In this document: piece after piece, positions 21,476-29,923 of the stretch
How positions within the stretch are numbered: the stretch's first letter is position 1
How the letters are laid out: every line of letters starts with the position of its first letter
Assembly: GCF_020329485.1 (NCBI RefSeq)
Contig: NZ_JAGKJI010000033.1
Coordinates: forward strand, 1-64,000
DNA from: Bradyrhizobium cenepequi
GTDB taxonomy: Bacteria > Pseudomonadota > Alphaproteobacteria > Rhizobiales > Xanthobacteraceae
Direction of reading: 5' to 3'
DNA: 64,000 nucleotides
Program-made: the position numbers and the translations under genes
The notes under the pieces: model-generated
Told to the model about the DNA's origin: nothing
Databases searched by the model: none
What the model saw: the letters and a program-made list of their open reading frames with translations, nothing else

Positions 21476-22228
21476 TTAGCCATGGATCTTCACCAGCGCG
21501 CTGCCAGCGAGATAGAGCCCGAGCAGGATCATCGCGATCAGGAACCAGCGGCGGAATGCCTCCGGCTGCAGCCGTGACCGCACCGCCTGCCCGATGAACA
21601 TGCCGATGAACGACGCCGCCATCGCCACCGCGCCGGGCAGCGCAGTCGCCGCGGTCAATACGCCGGCGGCGGTAAGATTGAAGGCGAGAGCGATAGTGGC
21701 CGTCGTGAAGAACACGCCGAGCGCCTGCACCAACTCATCCTTCTCCATGCCGATCGCCTGCATGAAGGGCATCGAGGGGATCACCTGCACGCCGGTTGCC
21801 GCCGAGATCACCCCGGTCACGAGGCCGACGATGCCGCCGATCCATTTCTCGTCGCGGCGAGCGACCTTGAAGCTGACGCGGCTGAGGCCAACGACCGCAT
21901 AGATGATGAGCAGGAGACCGAGCACCACGGTGCCATACGGCGCATAAGGCCCGGTCAGCAGCCCGCGGTTCAGCCAGATGCCGACCACGGTGCCGATCAT
22001 CAGTGGCCATAGCCGCTTGATGATGTCGCGCAGATAAGGGCCGACGAAGGTCTGCCAGACGTTGGTGACGATCGCCGGCACGATCACGATCGAGATCGCC
22101 TGCGCAGGCGGCATCGTCACCGCCAGCAGTCCCATTGAAACCGTCGGCAGGCCAAGCCCCAGCGTTCCCTTGACAAAACCGGCAAGCAGGAAGGCGAAGG
22201 CGATCAGGATCAGCATCGAGTCGAACAT
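21476..22228 (-). CDS. TauE/SafE-family permease (sulfite exporter-like)
   Basis: A polytopic inner-membrane protein of 250 residues from ATG 22228 (MFDSMLILIAFAFLLAGFVKG); an in-frame GTG at 22261 would add 11 residues. Eight hydrophobic stretches are visible. The two conserved TauE repeats include GTLGLGLPTVSMGLLAV and VTGVISAATGVQVIPSMPF. Family members move sulfite, sulfoacetate or other organic anions. The divergent LysR gene at 22318 is a plausible regulator because only about 90 bp separates the starts. Confidence 0.9.
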   Translation of the reverse strand: MFDSMLILIAFAFLLAGFVKGTLGLGLPTVSMGLLAVTMPPAQAISIVIVPAIVTNVWQTFVGPYLRDIIKRLWPLMIGTVVGIWLNRGLLTGPYAPYGTVVLGLLLIIYAVVGLSRVSFKVARRDEKWIGGIVGLVTGVISAATGVQVIPSMPFMQAIGMEKDELVQALGVFFTTATIALAFNLTAAGVLTAATALPGAVAMAASFIGMFIGQAVRSRLQPEAFRRWFLIAMILLGLYLAGSALVKIHG

Positions 22229-22317
22229 GTCTGCAGATTGACCGATCGGCGGGAGCGGCACAATCTGGAGATTACGGAGAGTGCCTTCGGCTCTTCCGAA
22301 GGTAAATGGAGCCCGAT

Positions 22318-23208
22318 ATGCGCTTCGACCTGGTCGATCTGCAGCTCTTCATCGCGGTGGCGGAGACGCGCAGCATCACCAATGGCGCTTCCCGCGTTCA
22401 CCTGGCGCTGGCGTCCGCCAGCGAACGTATCAAGGGATTGGAGGCTGCGCTCGGCGTGTCGCTGCTCAAGCGCGGCCGCCGCGGTGTCGAATTGACCGCC
22501 GCCGGCGAAAGCCTGCTCGACCACGCGCGGATCGTGATCCACAATGTCGAGGCGCTGCGCGGCGACCTTGCCGCCTATGCCAGCGGCGTCAGGGCGAGCG
22601 TACTGTTGCTCGCCAACACATCGGGCCTGTCCGAACATCTGCCGCGGGCGCTAGCGGCCTTCCTGCGCGAGCACCCCGACATCAATGTCGACGTCGAGGA
22701 GCGAGAGAGCGCCGACATCGCGGCCGCGATCGCGACCGGGGCCGCGGATCTCGGCTTCGCTGCCGAGCACGCCCTGCCCGAAAGCGTCGAGCGCTTCCTG
22801 TTCAGCGAAGACCGCCTGACGCTGGTGGCCTCGCGCCGCAGTGATCTCGCAGGCCGGCGCCAGATCGATTTCCAGGACGTGACCGGCTACGACTTCGTCG
22901 GGCTGACCGCCTCTACCGCGCTGCAGGCCCACATCGCAAAGCACGCCGCCCGGCTGGGCGCCCGCCTGCGGTTCCGGGCGCGCCTGCGCGATTTCGACGC
23001 GATCTGCCAGATGGTCGCGGCCGATGTCGGCATCGCCGTGATCCCGGAAACGGCTGCCCGGCGCTGCGCCCGGTCGATGCCGATCGCGACGATCCGGCTC
23101 CGCGACTCCTGGGCCGACCGGAAACTCACCATCTGCGCCCGCAGCTTCAAGGCGCTGCCGCGCCCGGCGAAGCTGCTCGTCGACTATCTTCGCAAGGGCG
23201 CGCCGTGA
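22318..23208 (+). CDS. LysR-family transcriptional regulator
   Basis: A 296-residue regulator. ATG 22318 (MRFDLVDLQLFIAVAE) is preceded by GGAG six bases upstream; an in-frame ATG at 22306 adds four residues. The N-terminal winged helix-turn-helix (about 1-60) reads ITNGASRVHLALASASERIKG. The effector domain (about 88-290) contains LLLANTSGLSEHLPRAL and GVAVIPETAAR-like strands (VGIAVIPETAAR). It is divergent from the TauE-type permease, so it probably controls that exporter. The inducer is unknown. Confidence 0.93.
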   Translation: MRFDLVDLQLFIAVAETRSITNGASRVHLALASASERIKGLEAALGVSLLKRGRRGVELTAAGESLLDHARIVIHNVEALRGDLAAYASGVRASVLLLANTSGLSEHLPRALAAFLREHPDINVDVEERESADIAAAIATGAADLGFAAEHALPESVERFLFSEDRLTLVASRRSDLAGRRQIDFQDVTGYDFVGLTASTALQAHIAKHAARLGARLRFRARLRDFDAICQMVAADVGIAVIPETAARRCARSMPIATIRLRDSWADRKLTICARSFKALPRPAKLLVDYLRKGAP

Positions 23209-23220
23209 TGGGCTGCTCGC

Positions 23221-24000
23221 TCAACCATTGAGCAGCTTCATCGCCGCCTCATGCACGCGCGGGTCGCCGGCCGCGATGATGCGGCCGCCGCTCTGCGCCG
23301 GCTTGCCTTCCCAGGTCGTGACGATGCCGCCCGCGCCGGTGACGATCGGGATCAGGGCCGCGATGTCATACGGCTTCAGCTCGGTCTCGACCACGAGGTC
23401 GAGATGGCCGGCCCCAAGCATGCAGTAGGAGTAGCAGTCGCCGCCATAGCGCGTGAGCTTGGTGGCGCTCTCGATCCGCGCAAAGCACGCCCGGTCGGTG
23501 GCGTTCATCAGCAGCGGACTGGTGGTGTAGGCCGTCGCCTCGCTCAGCGACGCGCAGCGCCTGACCGACAGCCGCCGCTCGCCGGACGGACCGGAATAAT
23601 GGGCTGAGCCGTTGTCGCCGGAGAACCGCTCGCCGATATAGGGCTGATGCATCATGCCGAACACCGGCGTGCCCTTGTGCAGGAGCGCGATCAGCGTGCC
23701 CCAGATCGGGAAGCCGCCGATGAACGACTTGGTGCCGTCGATCGGATCGAGCACCCAGACATATTCGGCGTCTTCGCACTCATTGCCGAATTCTTCGCCG
23801 ATGATGCCGTGCTGGGGGAAGTTGGCCTTGATCAACCGCCGCATCACCGCTTCCGCTACGCGGTCGGCCTCGGTCACGGGATCGAAATCATTGACGCTCT
23901 TGTTGTCGACGGAGAGCGAGGTGCGGAAGAACGGCAGGATGGTTTCGCCGGCGGCGGTCGCGAGGCGGCCGATGAAGGCAGTGAAATCGATGACCGGCAC
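23221..24000 (-). CDS. hisN: Histidinol-phosphatase of the inositol-monophosphatase family
   Basis: This Mg-dependent phosphatase, 259 residues, hydrolyses histidinol phosphate in histidine synthesis (HisN type of actinobacteria and rhizobia). Metal ligands are visible: GEEFG (Glu69/Glu70), WVLDPIDGTKSF (Asp85, Asp88) and the late Asp in ELKPYDIAALIP. The GGDCYSYCMLGAGHLDLVVE region is typical of HisN-like members. Family proteins can also act on inositol or fructose phosphates, so the exact substrate is inferred. It shares the block with the 6S RNA candidate and N-formylglutamate amidohydrolase, which also concerns histidine or glutamate metabolism. Confidence 0.88.
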   Translation of the reverse strand: MPVIDFTAFIGRLATAAGETILPFFRTSLSVDNKSVNDFDPVTEADRVAEAVMRRLIKANFPQHGIIGEEFGNECEDAEYVWVLDPIDGTKSFIGGFPIWGTLIALLHKGTPVFGMMHQPYIGERFSGDNGSAHYSGPSGERRLSVRRCASLSEATAYTTSPLLMNATDRACFARIESATKLTRYGGDCYSYCMLGAGHLDLVVETELKPYDIAALIPIVTGAGGIVTTWEGKPAQSGGRIIAAGDPRVHEAAMKLLNG

Positions 24001-24217
24001 GGCTGTTCCTTAAAGCGCGATGCGAACTGGCAATTTAACGCTATTGCCTAGCTCAATCCGGGGTGATCCGCACCGACATTGAGGAGGCTCGTCGCTGGCA
24101 TTTTGAATGCCGCGATGCTGTCCCGGTGCCGCTATGAATTTTGGTACTAGGTGCATCACGAAATCGGGAGGCTGCAGCTTAAGGATGGCATTATTGGTTC
24201 ATTTCTTCATGAAGATG

Positions 24218-24246
24218 TTGAAAGAAAACGACAAAATTCGACTTTA
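24218..24246 (+). promoter_or_regulatory. Candidate promoter of the 6S RNA gene
   Basis: TTGAAA (24218-24223) and ACTTTA (24241-24246) are spaced by 17 bp, which would place the transcript start near 24252-24254. That fits the expected 5' end of the RNA below. Motif evidence only. A GGCATT-TTG-AATGCC palindrome sits further upstream at 24097-24111. Confidence 0.45.
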
Positions 24247-24251
24247 GCCCT

Positions 24252-24410
24252 GTGTTGCGGGTCTGCAAGCCCTGCGGATATTGCATGGGAAATGAATCTA
24301 AAACCGCTTGCGTTTTGTGCGGCGCGGCCGCATATTGTTGCGGTGCGGTAGCGCCTCGCGCTATCGCTGCCCTCCTTGGGCGTTTCCTCCCTAGACTTGG
24401 GCCGCTTGTT
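24252..24410 (+). ncRNA. ssrS: Candidate 6S RNA
   Basis: About 160 nt of non-coding DNA with rod-like self-complementarity, a promoter and an intrinsic terminator. The 5' part has CCCTGCGGATATTGCAT, close to the conserved CCCTGAGCCGATATTTCAT of E. coli 6S RNA. GTCT and GCGG near the 5' end can pair with AGAC and CCGC near the 3' end. An apical TGCGGC-GCG-GCCGCA hairpin and a GCGGTAGCG/CGCTATCGC hairpin are visible. The 3' part, CCTTGGGCGTTTCCTCCC, resembles alphaproteobacterial 6S as I recall it. 6S RNA sequesters the housekeeping RNA polymerase holoenzyme. Confidence 0.65.
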
Positions 24411-24434
24411 CATTCAAGCGGCCCTTTTTTCTTT
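24399..24434 (+). terminator. Rho-independent terminator after the 6S RNA candidate
   Basis: GGGCCGCTTG (24399-24408) and CAAGCGGCCC (24415-24424) form a perfect 10-bp stem with loop TTCATT, followed by TTTTTTCTTTT. The T-run is on the plus strand only, which gives the direction of the transcript. No open reading frame precedes it, so it must end a non-coding RNA. Confidence 0.93.
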
Positions 24435-24485
24435 TGTGGTTCTCGCTGTCATTCAGGGCACTCGTCCCGAAATGACGTTGAACGG

Positions 24486-25373
24486 CTACTCCGCCGCCGC
24501 CTGGAACGGACCGAGGTCGCCGAGCGGAACTTCCGCTAGGGCCTCCGCCAGAGCCGCGAAATCGGCCACCACCTGCGCAAAGCGCGGCCCGCGCTCGCGC
24601 CGGCGCTCATCCATGTAGACCGCGCGGTTGAGCTCGAGCTGAACAGTGTGCAGCCCGCTCGCCGGGTTGCCGTAATGCTCGGTGATGAAGCCGCCGGCAT
24701 AGGGCTTGTTGCGGCCGATCGAGTAGCCAAGCCCGCTCATGGCGTCCTCGACCACATCGGGGAGTACCGGCGCGCAGCTGGTGCCGTAGCGGTCGCCGAT
24801 CACGATGTCGGACCGCCGCGGCTCGTCCCTGGACACCCCGATCGACGGCATCGAGTGGCAGTCGATCACGACGGCGGTTCCGAATGCCTGGTGCGCCTTG
24901 TTGATCAGCCGGCGCAGCGCCCGGTGATAGGGCTTGTACAGCGCCTCGATCCGCGACAGCGCCTCGTCGACATTGAGCCGGTCGCGATAGATCTCCTGGC
25001 CGTCGCCGACGACGCGCGGGATCGTGCCAAGCCCGCCGGCGACCCGCATCGAGCGCGTATTGGCAAAGCTCGGAAGCCGGCCTGTGAACATGCGCGGATC
25101 GAGCTCATACGGCTCCCGGTTGACGTCGACATAGGAGCGCGGGAAGTGCACCCGCACGACCGGAAAGCCGCGCTCGCTCAAGCCTTCGATCAACTCGTCC
25201 ATGAACGAATCTTCCGAGCGCCTGAGCGAAGCCAGGTCGATCCTGGAGGCGTTCAGGAATTCGGCCGGATAGACCGAGCCCGAATGCGGTGAGTTGAAGA
25301 TGATCGGCGCCCGCCAATTGACGGGCTCGACGATCTCGAACGGAGGCGACAATTCACCGACAGGCGTGCTCAT
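24486..25373 (-). CDS. N-formylglutamate amidohydrolase family protein (HutG-like)
   Basis: A 295-residue zinc hydrolase-like protein from ATG 25373 (MSTPVGELSPPFEIV). Family motifs include FNSPHSGSVYP (about 26-36), VDVNREPYELDPRMF (about 100) and TAVVIDCHSMPS (about 165), with His and Asp residues expected to hold zinc. The reaction is formylglutamate to glutamate plus formate in histidine degradation; related N-acyl amino acid hydrolases exist. No other hut gene is nearby, so the role in Hut catabolism is uncertain. It is divergent from cpdR; the 311-bp gap between them shows no other gene. Confidence 0.88.
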   Translation of the reverse strand: MSTPVGELSPPFEIVEPVNWRAPIIFNSPHSGSVYPAEFLNASRIDLASLRRSEDSFMDELIEGLSERGFPVVRVHFPRSYVDVNREPYELDPRMFTGRLPSFANTRSMRVAGGLGTIPRVVGDGQEIYRDRLNVDEALSRIEALYKPYHRALRRLINKAHQAFGTAVVIDCHSMPSIGVSRDEPRRSDIVIGDRYGTSCAPVLPDVVEDAMSGLGYSIGRNKPYAGGFITEHYGNPASGLHTVQLELNRAVYMDERRRERGPRFAQVVADFAALAEALAEVPLGDLGPFQAAAE

Positions 25374-25684
25374 CGTCCGGCGCCGTCCCTTCAATTCCGC
25401 TGGGGCTTCCAGCACGATTCTGCCGGAAAAACGGAGGTTTTGTGTGCGCGCATTGTCGATAATCGCACCCCTTCTGCCAAGCGAAAAAAAATTGTGAGCT
25501 GGACTGGAATGCCTCTTAAGAACGGGAAACGCCCGACGTGATTGATTCGCGTGCCGTTCCGGTCCACAACTAAACTAACCATCGCGTCGGCGGCGCCCGG
25601 TCATCTTTCACTCGAAATTTACCGTCTGTCGGGCTTAGTGTGCGGACCGATCCTCCCCAGCCGGGATTCGACGAAATCAACGCC

Positions 25685-26044
25685 ATGCCCAAAATTCTCC
25701 TCGCCGAAGACGACAACGACATGCGCCGCTTCCTGGTCAAGGCGCTCGAAAACGCCGGATTCCAGGTCTCCCCGCATGACAACGGCATGTCGGCCTATCA
25801 GCGGCTGCGCGAGGAGCCGTTCGAGATGCTGCTCACCGACATCGTGATGCCCGAGATGGATGGCATCGAGCTCGCCCGCCGTGCCTCGGAACTCGATCCC
25901 GACATCAAGATCATGTTCATCACCGGTTTCGCGGCCGTCGCCCTGAACTCCGATTCGGAGGCGCCGAAGAACGCCAAGGTGCTGGCAAAGCCCGTCCACC
26001 TGCGCGAATTGGTCAGCGAAGTGAACAAGATGCTGGCGGCCTGA
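25685..26044 (+). CDS. cpdR: Response regulator CpdR
   Basis: A 119-residue stand-alone receiver domain. The acidic pocket (EDD at 8-10), phosphoacceptor Asp52 in LLTDIVMPEMDG, Thr in FITGFA and Lys in LAKPVHLREL are all present. The sequence MPKILLAEDDNDMRRFLVKA and the tail VHLRELVSEVNKMLAA are those of CpdR. In Caulobacter and rhizobia, unphosphorylated CpdR primes the ClpXP protease for cell-cycle substrates. It receives phosphate from the CckA-ChpT relay, which is not in this window. The gene precedes tRNA-Val on the same strand. Confidence 0.95.
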   Translation: MPKILLAEDDNDMRRFLVKALENAGFQVSPHDNGMSAYQRLREEPFEMLLTDIVMPEMDGIELARRASELDPDIKIMFITGFAAVALNSDSEAPKNAKVLAKPVHLRELVSEVNKMLAA

Positions 26045-26073
26045 GCCGCGGCCAAGATTCGCCTCAAGCATCC

Positions 26074-26102
26074 TTGCCTGCCCGCCTGGGGTCCGTTATA
26101 GG
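26074..26102 (+). promoter_or_regulatory. Promoter of tRNA-Val
   Basis: TTGCCT (26074-26079) and TATAGG (26097-26102) are spaced by exactly 17 bp, 22 bp before the mature tRNA. A GC-rich discriminator (GGGACCCGAC) follows, as usual for stringently controlled stable RNA genes. Confidence 0.6.
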
Positions 26103-26123
26103 GACCCGACCCAGCCGATTTTC

Positions 26124-26198
26124 GGGCGCGTAGCTCAGCGGGAGAGCACTACCTTGACATGGTAGGGGTCACAGGTTCGATCCCTGTCGCGCCCACCA
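26124..26198 (+). tRNA. tRNA-Val (anticodon GAC)
   Basis: A 75-nt tRNA. The acceptor GGGCGCG pairs with CGCGCCC, and the D arm TAGCTCAGCGGGAGAGCA is canonical. The anticodon stem CTACC/GGTAG holds the loop TTGACAT with anticodon GAC. The T arm has GGTTCGATCC, and ACCA is encoded. A nested hairpin (GCCTTC 26199-26204 with GAAGGC 26220-26225, inner CTCGC/GCGAG) directly follows the 3' end and may aid processing or termination. Confidence 0.97.
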
Positions 26199-26482
26199 GC
26201 CTTCGCTCGCGAAGCGAGAGAAGGCTGCCGCGCCGAAGCCCAACAGGCGGGCTTTTGTCCGCGAGCTACGGCTCGGCAAGCCACCTTTTCCTTTCCTTGG
26301 GCTCCGCGTGGCGCAGCCATGCGGAGCAGGCCAAGGGCGAAGCGCGTCCGGCGTAGCTTGAACGAAGTGAAAGCGTAGACGGACTGTCGCAGCGGCGGGG
26401 TTTCCGATTCAAATGTCAAACAGCTTCTCCGCTGTCATCCGCTGGCTTGACCGGACGATTTAGTATTCCGGTCCAGGTCCAG
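26199..26482. other. Gene-free spacer after tRNA-Val with several inverted repeats
   Basis: Apart from the hairpin abutting the tRNA, there is an imperfect inverted repeat at about 26345-26384 (GTCCGGCGTAGCTT and AAGCGTAGACGGAC). A frame on the minus strand reads DRDRTCDPYH, but this is only the tRNA gene translated in reverse. No gene is supported. Confidence 0.6.
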
Positions 26483-26567
26483 TAGGATGGGTAGAGCGCA
26501 GCGAAACCCATCGCGATGGAGCAAGCCGCCCAAGTGATGGGTTTCGCTGCGCTCTACCCATCCTACG
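26483..26567. repeat. Intergenic palindromic repeat, family B copy 2
   Basis: TAGGATGGGTAGAGCGCAGC at the left and GCTGCGCTCTACCCATCCTA at the right are exact complements, with GAAACCCATC/GATGGGTTTC extending the stem. It matches the copy at 3316-3402 nearly base for base. Confidence 0.9.
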
Positions 26568-26639
26568 TCTAATTCAAACAGCGGATGTGCGTTCGCGTTC
26601 TCGCGGCATGCGGTGCCCGAGCTTTGCATCACTTTTCAC

Positions 26640-26880
26640 CCTCTCATCGTATAGAGGGCGCAGGGAAAGCCGGGTGCCGGTCGCACCCGTGGGCCCCGTG
26701 CAACAAAAAGCACGGGGGTAGGACCACAGGTCAACCGGAGCAACACCGGCTTTCCCTGCGCAGTGGTTTACAGCCTACTTCGTGCTCTTCCCGGTGACCG
26801 GGCTTTCTTGCCACCGTCATCTCTCGCGCAAACTTGGTTGCGCAAAAAACTTAGCGCCAGCGTCGGGGCGCCAGAACCAC
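26640..26880. repeat. Nested inverted-repeat element, possible dispersed repeat or structured RNA
   Basis: A 16-bp perfect inverted repeat (GCGCAGGGAAAGCCGG at 26658-26673, complement at 26746-26761) encloses a second one (CCCCGTGC 26694-26701, GCACGGGG 26710-26717). Further short hairpins follow (CCCGGTGACCGGG, TGCGCAACCAAG.. type). From memory, very similar sequence recurs in Bradyrhizobium genomes, often mis-annotated as small hypothetical proteins. No convincing coding sequence is present from 26580 to 27159. Confidence 0.6.
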
Positions 26881-27159
26881 ACGACTTCGCCGTCCACGGA
26901 TAGCCACGCTCGTCAGTCGCAACACCCGCGTCCACCGCATCTCACCGCACGTTCGTGACGATCGCGAGCCGCCCCTCATTTCGGGTGAGACGCGCGGAGT
27001 TAAATCACTGATTTGCCCGACGACGGAAGCGGAATGTTTTTCGCAGGTTGACTGGACAGGTCAAATCACGTTGGAATCGCTGCAATAATTGGTTTGGTCG
27101 CGCGCGCCGATGTTGGCTCTCCATGGCGTGGGCCGCGTCTTCTCGGAATCAGCGGTCGG

Positions 27160-27450
27160 TCACACCGGTGCTGATGCGGCCTCGGGCTCGCTGTGGAGAT
27201 ATCCTGCAGGAAACACGACGCCGCATTCGTAGCCCCGCCTCCAGACGACGTGGCAGTACGTGCTCGTTTTGAAGCCGTCGAACGACAAGAGGAAGTCGTT
27301 GGCGAAGAAGTGAAATGAATTCGAGTACAGACCGGCGCCGCGCATATGGAGATTTCTCACCAGGCAGGGGTGGACGCCTGAAATCCCGCTAAAGGACAGC
27401 AATGCGGGCTGGTTCAACTGAATACGTTCAAGGGCACGCCGTTCAATCAT
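27160..27450 (-). CDS. Small PilZ-like protein with degenerate ligand motif
   Basis: A 96-residue protein from ATG 27450 (MIERRALERIQLNQPALLSF); the frame extends upstream but without domain support. The RR-AL-ER start corresponds to the RxxxR arm of PilZ domains, and CHVVWRRGYECGVVF matches the closing strand pattern WRxxxxxGV.F. The second ligand motif, normally D/NxSxxG, reads NLHMRG with His in place of Ser, so cyclic-di-GMP binding is doubtful. A GGAG lies about 9 nt ahead of the start. No neighbours suggest a pathway. Confidence 0.65.
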   Translation of the reverse strand: MIERRALERIQLNQPALLSFSGISGVHPCLVRNLHMRGAGLYSNSFHFFANDFLLSFDGFKTSTYCHVVWRRGYECGVVFPAGYLHSEPEAASAPV

Positions 27451-28083
27451 GACCGGACGCTCCAATTGATAAAATATCCGCAAGTGAAGTCTCGGAGCAC
27501 TGCAACTTTCCACCAGTGCGGCTGTCCTAACGCGTGCGCGCATGTCCGTATGGTTAACTGTCGACGCGAAGAAAGCCTGAGCCGGATGGCACAAACCGCA
27601 TATCCGCGCGAGGCGTGACATTTCTAGCTTCGGTCTGGCACAAAGTGCACTGACGATCCCGCAACAGTTGTGCTTATTTGCGACGCTACTTCCCGCCGAT
27701 CACACCCGAGCGCCATAGCCCCCGTGGTCGGCCGGGAGAGCCGAGGCGGCCCCGGCGTGATCGCGACTGTTTGCGCCGGGGCAGTCCGCCTGTTCGCCCG
27801 CAGGTGCGGAAGTGAGATCGACGCCCTCCTGGCAGTTCGATCTCATCTGGCGGGCCATATTGGTATCCGGCGCCAGTCCGTTTTTAGAGATATGTCACAA
27901 AACTTATATAGAGGTAGCCACTGTGTCTTGGCTGAGGGGCTCGGCACGCCCCAAACGATCTGATTGGCCTTCTCTAGAGATGTCCGTACCGCAATTCGAT
28001 ACGTGGTTTATCCGTGGCGTTCTGTTCGCTGGCGTTTGCGACATCGCGAACCTCATGCCTGTCACGGCGAAAGCGCCCGCCAC
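27451..28083. other. Gene-poor region ahead of the tonB-like gene
   Basis: About 630 bp between the divergent PilZ-like gene and the TonB gene. Short frames exist on both strands but none shows a ribosome site with a recognisable domain. I see no RNA gene or repeat here. Confidence 0.4.
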
Positions 28084-28815
28084 ATGAGGAGAGACGGTTC
28101 AGATCGTCCGGTGCGCGCGCGTGAGACGGACCAGATAAAGGCTGCGCTCACTGCAGGAGATCCCACCGCGTGGTCCAACGCGGAATTGGCGCGTCTCGTC
28201 ATCATCCCGGCGCTCGCGGTGCTTTTGTTTGCCGGTGGAATCTATTGGATCAAGGTTCAACAGCCGGCCGCATCATCCCTCGATCAAGGACCGCCATCTA
28301 CAGTCCAGGTGCGCCTGATTCCTCAACACGAACAGACACCGATCCCGATCGATGCGGCTTCGCAGGCGACGACGGCGAGTGTCGCCCATTCGAACCCGAA
28401 TGCCGAACAGTTGGATGACGAGGCGAAGGGTGAGGCCGTGGTCAAATCGCCCGACCAGGCGTCGCTGCCTGTCGAACCGAGCATCCCCAGCATCTCACGC
28501 CCTTCGGCCGTGACGAATGCGGTGCCGAACAACGCGCTGGTGAAGTTTCAACAAAGCCTGCTCAAGCACATCGCAAGATTTCAGCGATATCCCGCGGCGG
28601 CCCACAATAGGCTTCAGGGCACGGTCGAAACGTTCTTTTCGATCGACCGGAAAGGGCGCCTGTTGGCTGTTTGGGTGAAAACAAGCTCCGGTCAGAGACT
28701 GCTCGACACCGAGGCGATCGAGACCATCAAGAGGGCGCAGCCCCTTCCATCCATCCCCGCCGAGCTTCCGGATCGCCTCAACGTCCAGGTTCAACTCGCC
28801 TTCGATCCATCCTGA
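28084..28815 (+). CDS. TonB-like energy transducer
   Basis: A 243-residue protein. From ATG 28084 a charged cytoplasmic start is followed by one membrane helix (about 35-55, LARLVIIPALAVLLFAGGIYW). A variable periplasmic linker spans about 56-155. The TonB C-terminal domain (about 160-243) shows HIARFQRYPAAAHNRLQGTV, FSIDRKGRLLAVWVKTSSG and IETIKRAQPLP. TonB couples inner-membrane proton force to outer-membrane receptors. Neither exbBD nor a TonB-dependent receptor is adjacent, so it is an orphan; the upstream frame from 27964 lacks domain support. Confidence 0.85.
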   Translation: MRRDGSDRPVRARETDQIKAALTAGDPTAWSNAELARLVIIPALAVLLFAGGIYWIKVQQPAASSLDQGPPSTVQVRLIPQHEQTPIPIDAASQATTASVAHSNPNAEQLDDEAKGEAVVKSPDQASLPVEPSIPSISRPSAVTNAVPNNALVKFQQSLLKHIARFQRYPAAAHNRLQGTVETFFSIDRKGRLLAVWVKTSSGQRLLDTEAIETIKRAQPLPSIPAELPDRLNVQVQLAFDPS

Positions 28816-29029
28816 GCCGATTCCTCGTAACCTACCCATGATCCACATCCTGATCTTGTCCGGCCAAGTTCCGACATCGCCGTAACTATCGCAACACGTC
28901 GCAAGCTCGGAAAGAATGTGATTAGTTGGCGAGCATACAGCCGATGCTCGTGCGGGGACACGGTGGAGGCGGCTCAACGTCCGCCGCTACAAGGCTTGAC
29001 TGCACGACCATCCGAAGTGAAGCAGCATT

Positions 29030-29650
29030 CTATCTTTGATCGGTGAACCACTGCCGAGGGTTCAGGCTCAGCCCTTCATCTGCGAGCGCTCTGGCGACCG
29101 AAGGCATCTTCTGCATCTGCGCGAGATAGCCGGTGAGCCGCTCCGGCACTTCGATTTCATTCTTGCCAGCCCACATCAGCATCACGACGAGATACGGGTC
29201 TGCGATCGTCATTCGATCGCCAACCAGGAACGGCCTGTCGCCAAGCTGCTCGGCGATCGTGGCGAAATGCTTGACCAGCAACTTTCGTGCCTTGTCCCTT
29301 TCCGCCTGGGTCGCGTCAGCGTGAAAAAACGGCCTGAAATTGCCGTGGAGTTCGGTGGTCATGAAGGAAGTGGCTTCAAGCGCGCGCCAACGGTCGAGAC
29401 CGTCGCCCGGAAGCAGGGCGCCTGCTTGGTGGGCGATGTAGACAAGAATGGCGAGATTTTCGGTAAGGACACTCCCGTCGTCGAGTTCCAGCGCGGGAAT
29501 GAAACCCTTTGGGTTTATCATCGTGAAGTCGCGTCCATCCTCGGTCCGCTTGCTCCGTTCGACCTTAACAAGCTTGTATGGAAGGCCTGTCTCGATCAGT
29601 GCGATGTGATCAGCCAGACTACAGCCTCCAGGAGCGTAATAGAGGATCAT
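29030..29650 (-). CDS. Glutathione S-transferase
   Basis: A 206-residue cytoplasmic GST. ATG 29650 (MILYYAPGGCSLADHIALIE) has GGAG eight bases upstream. The N-terminal thioredoxin-like domain (1-80) carries YAPGGCSLADH, with Ser/Cys near residue 10 typical of bacterial beta-class enzymes, and the glutathione-binding LTENLAILVYIA. The helical C-domain (about 88-206) includes FLVGDRMTIADPYLVVML. These enzymes conjugate or reduce with glutathione; substrate unknown. It stands alone between gene-poor stretches. Confidence 0.93.
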   Translation of the reverse strand: MILYYAPGGCSLADHIALIETGLPYKLVKVERSKRTEDGRDFTMINPKGFIPALELDDGSVLTENLAILVYIAHQAGALLPGDGLDRWRALEATSFMTTELHGNFRPFFHADATQAERDKARKLLVKHFATIAEQLGDRPFLVGDRMTIADPYLVVMLMWAGKNEIEVPERLTGYLAQMQKMPSVARALADEGLSLNPRQWFTDQR

Positions 29651-29923
29651 GACAGTCTCCGTGCTTGGGGGCGATGGGAAGCTAGGATGTTGACCAGCAC
29701 GAGGGTTCGTGCATTCGCGTAACAATTTGATTACGGCTCTGAAGAAATCGCCTACAAGCGTAACCTCGGCACTGTCCAGCCGCCGGCACAACCGATGACG
29801 TGAAAGATGCGATCGGAATGGGTGGCGTACCCGAATGACCACTTCTGTGCCCAACTCGGACCTCTGGTGAGGTCTGCTATCATGCTGCTCTCAGGGGCAC
29901 AGCGGACTCCTGCGCACCCTGGT

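Noticed and set aside
26135..26419. Minus-strand frame ending in DRDRTCDPYH
   Set aside because: This is reverse translation of the tRNA-Val gene, a well-known false protein.
26585..26797. Small plus-strand protein in the nested repeat block
   Set aside because: The frame is produced by the inverted-repeat sequence; no ribosome site or domain is present.
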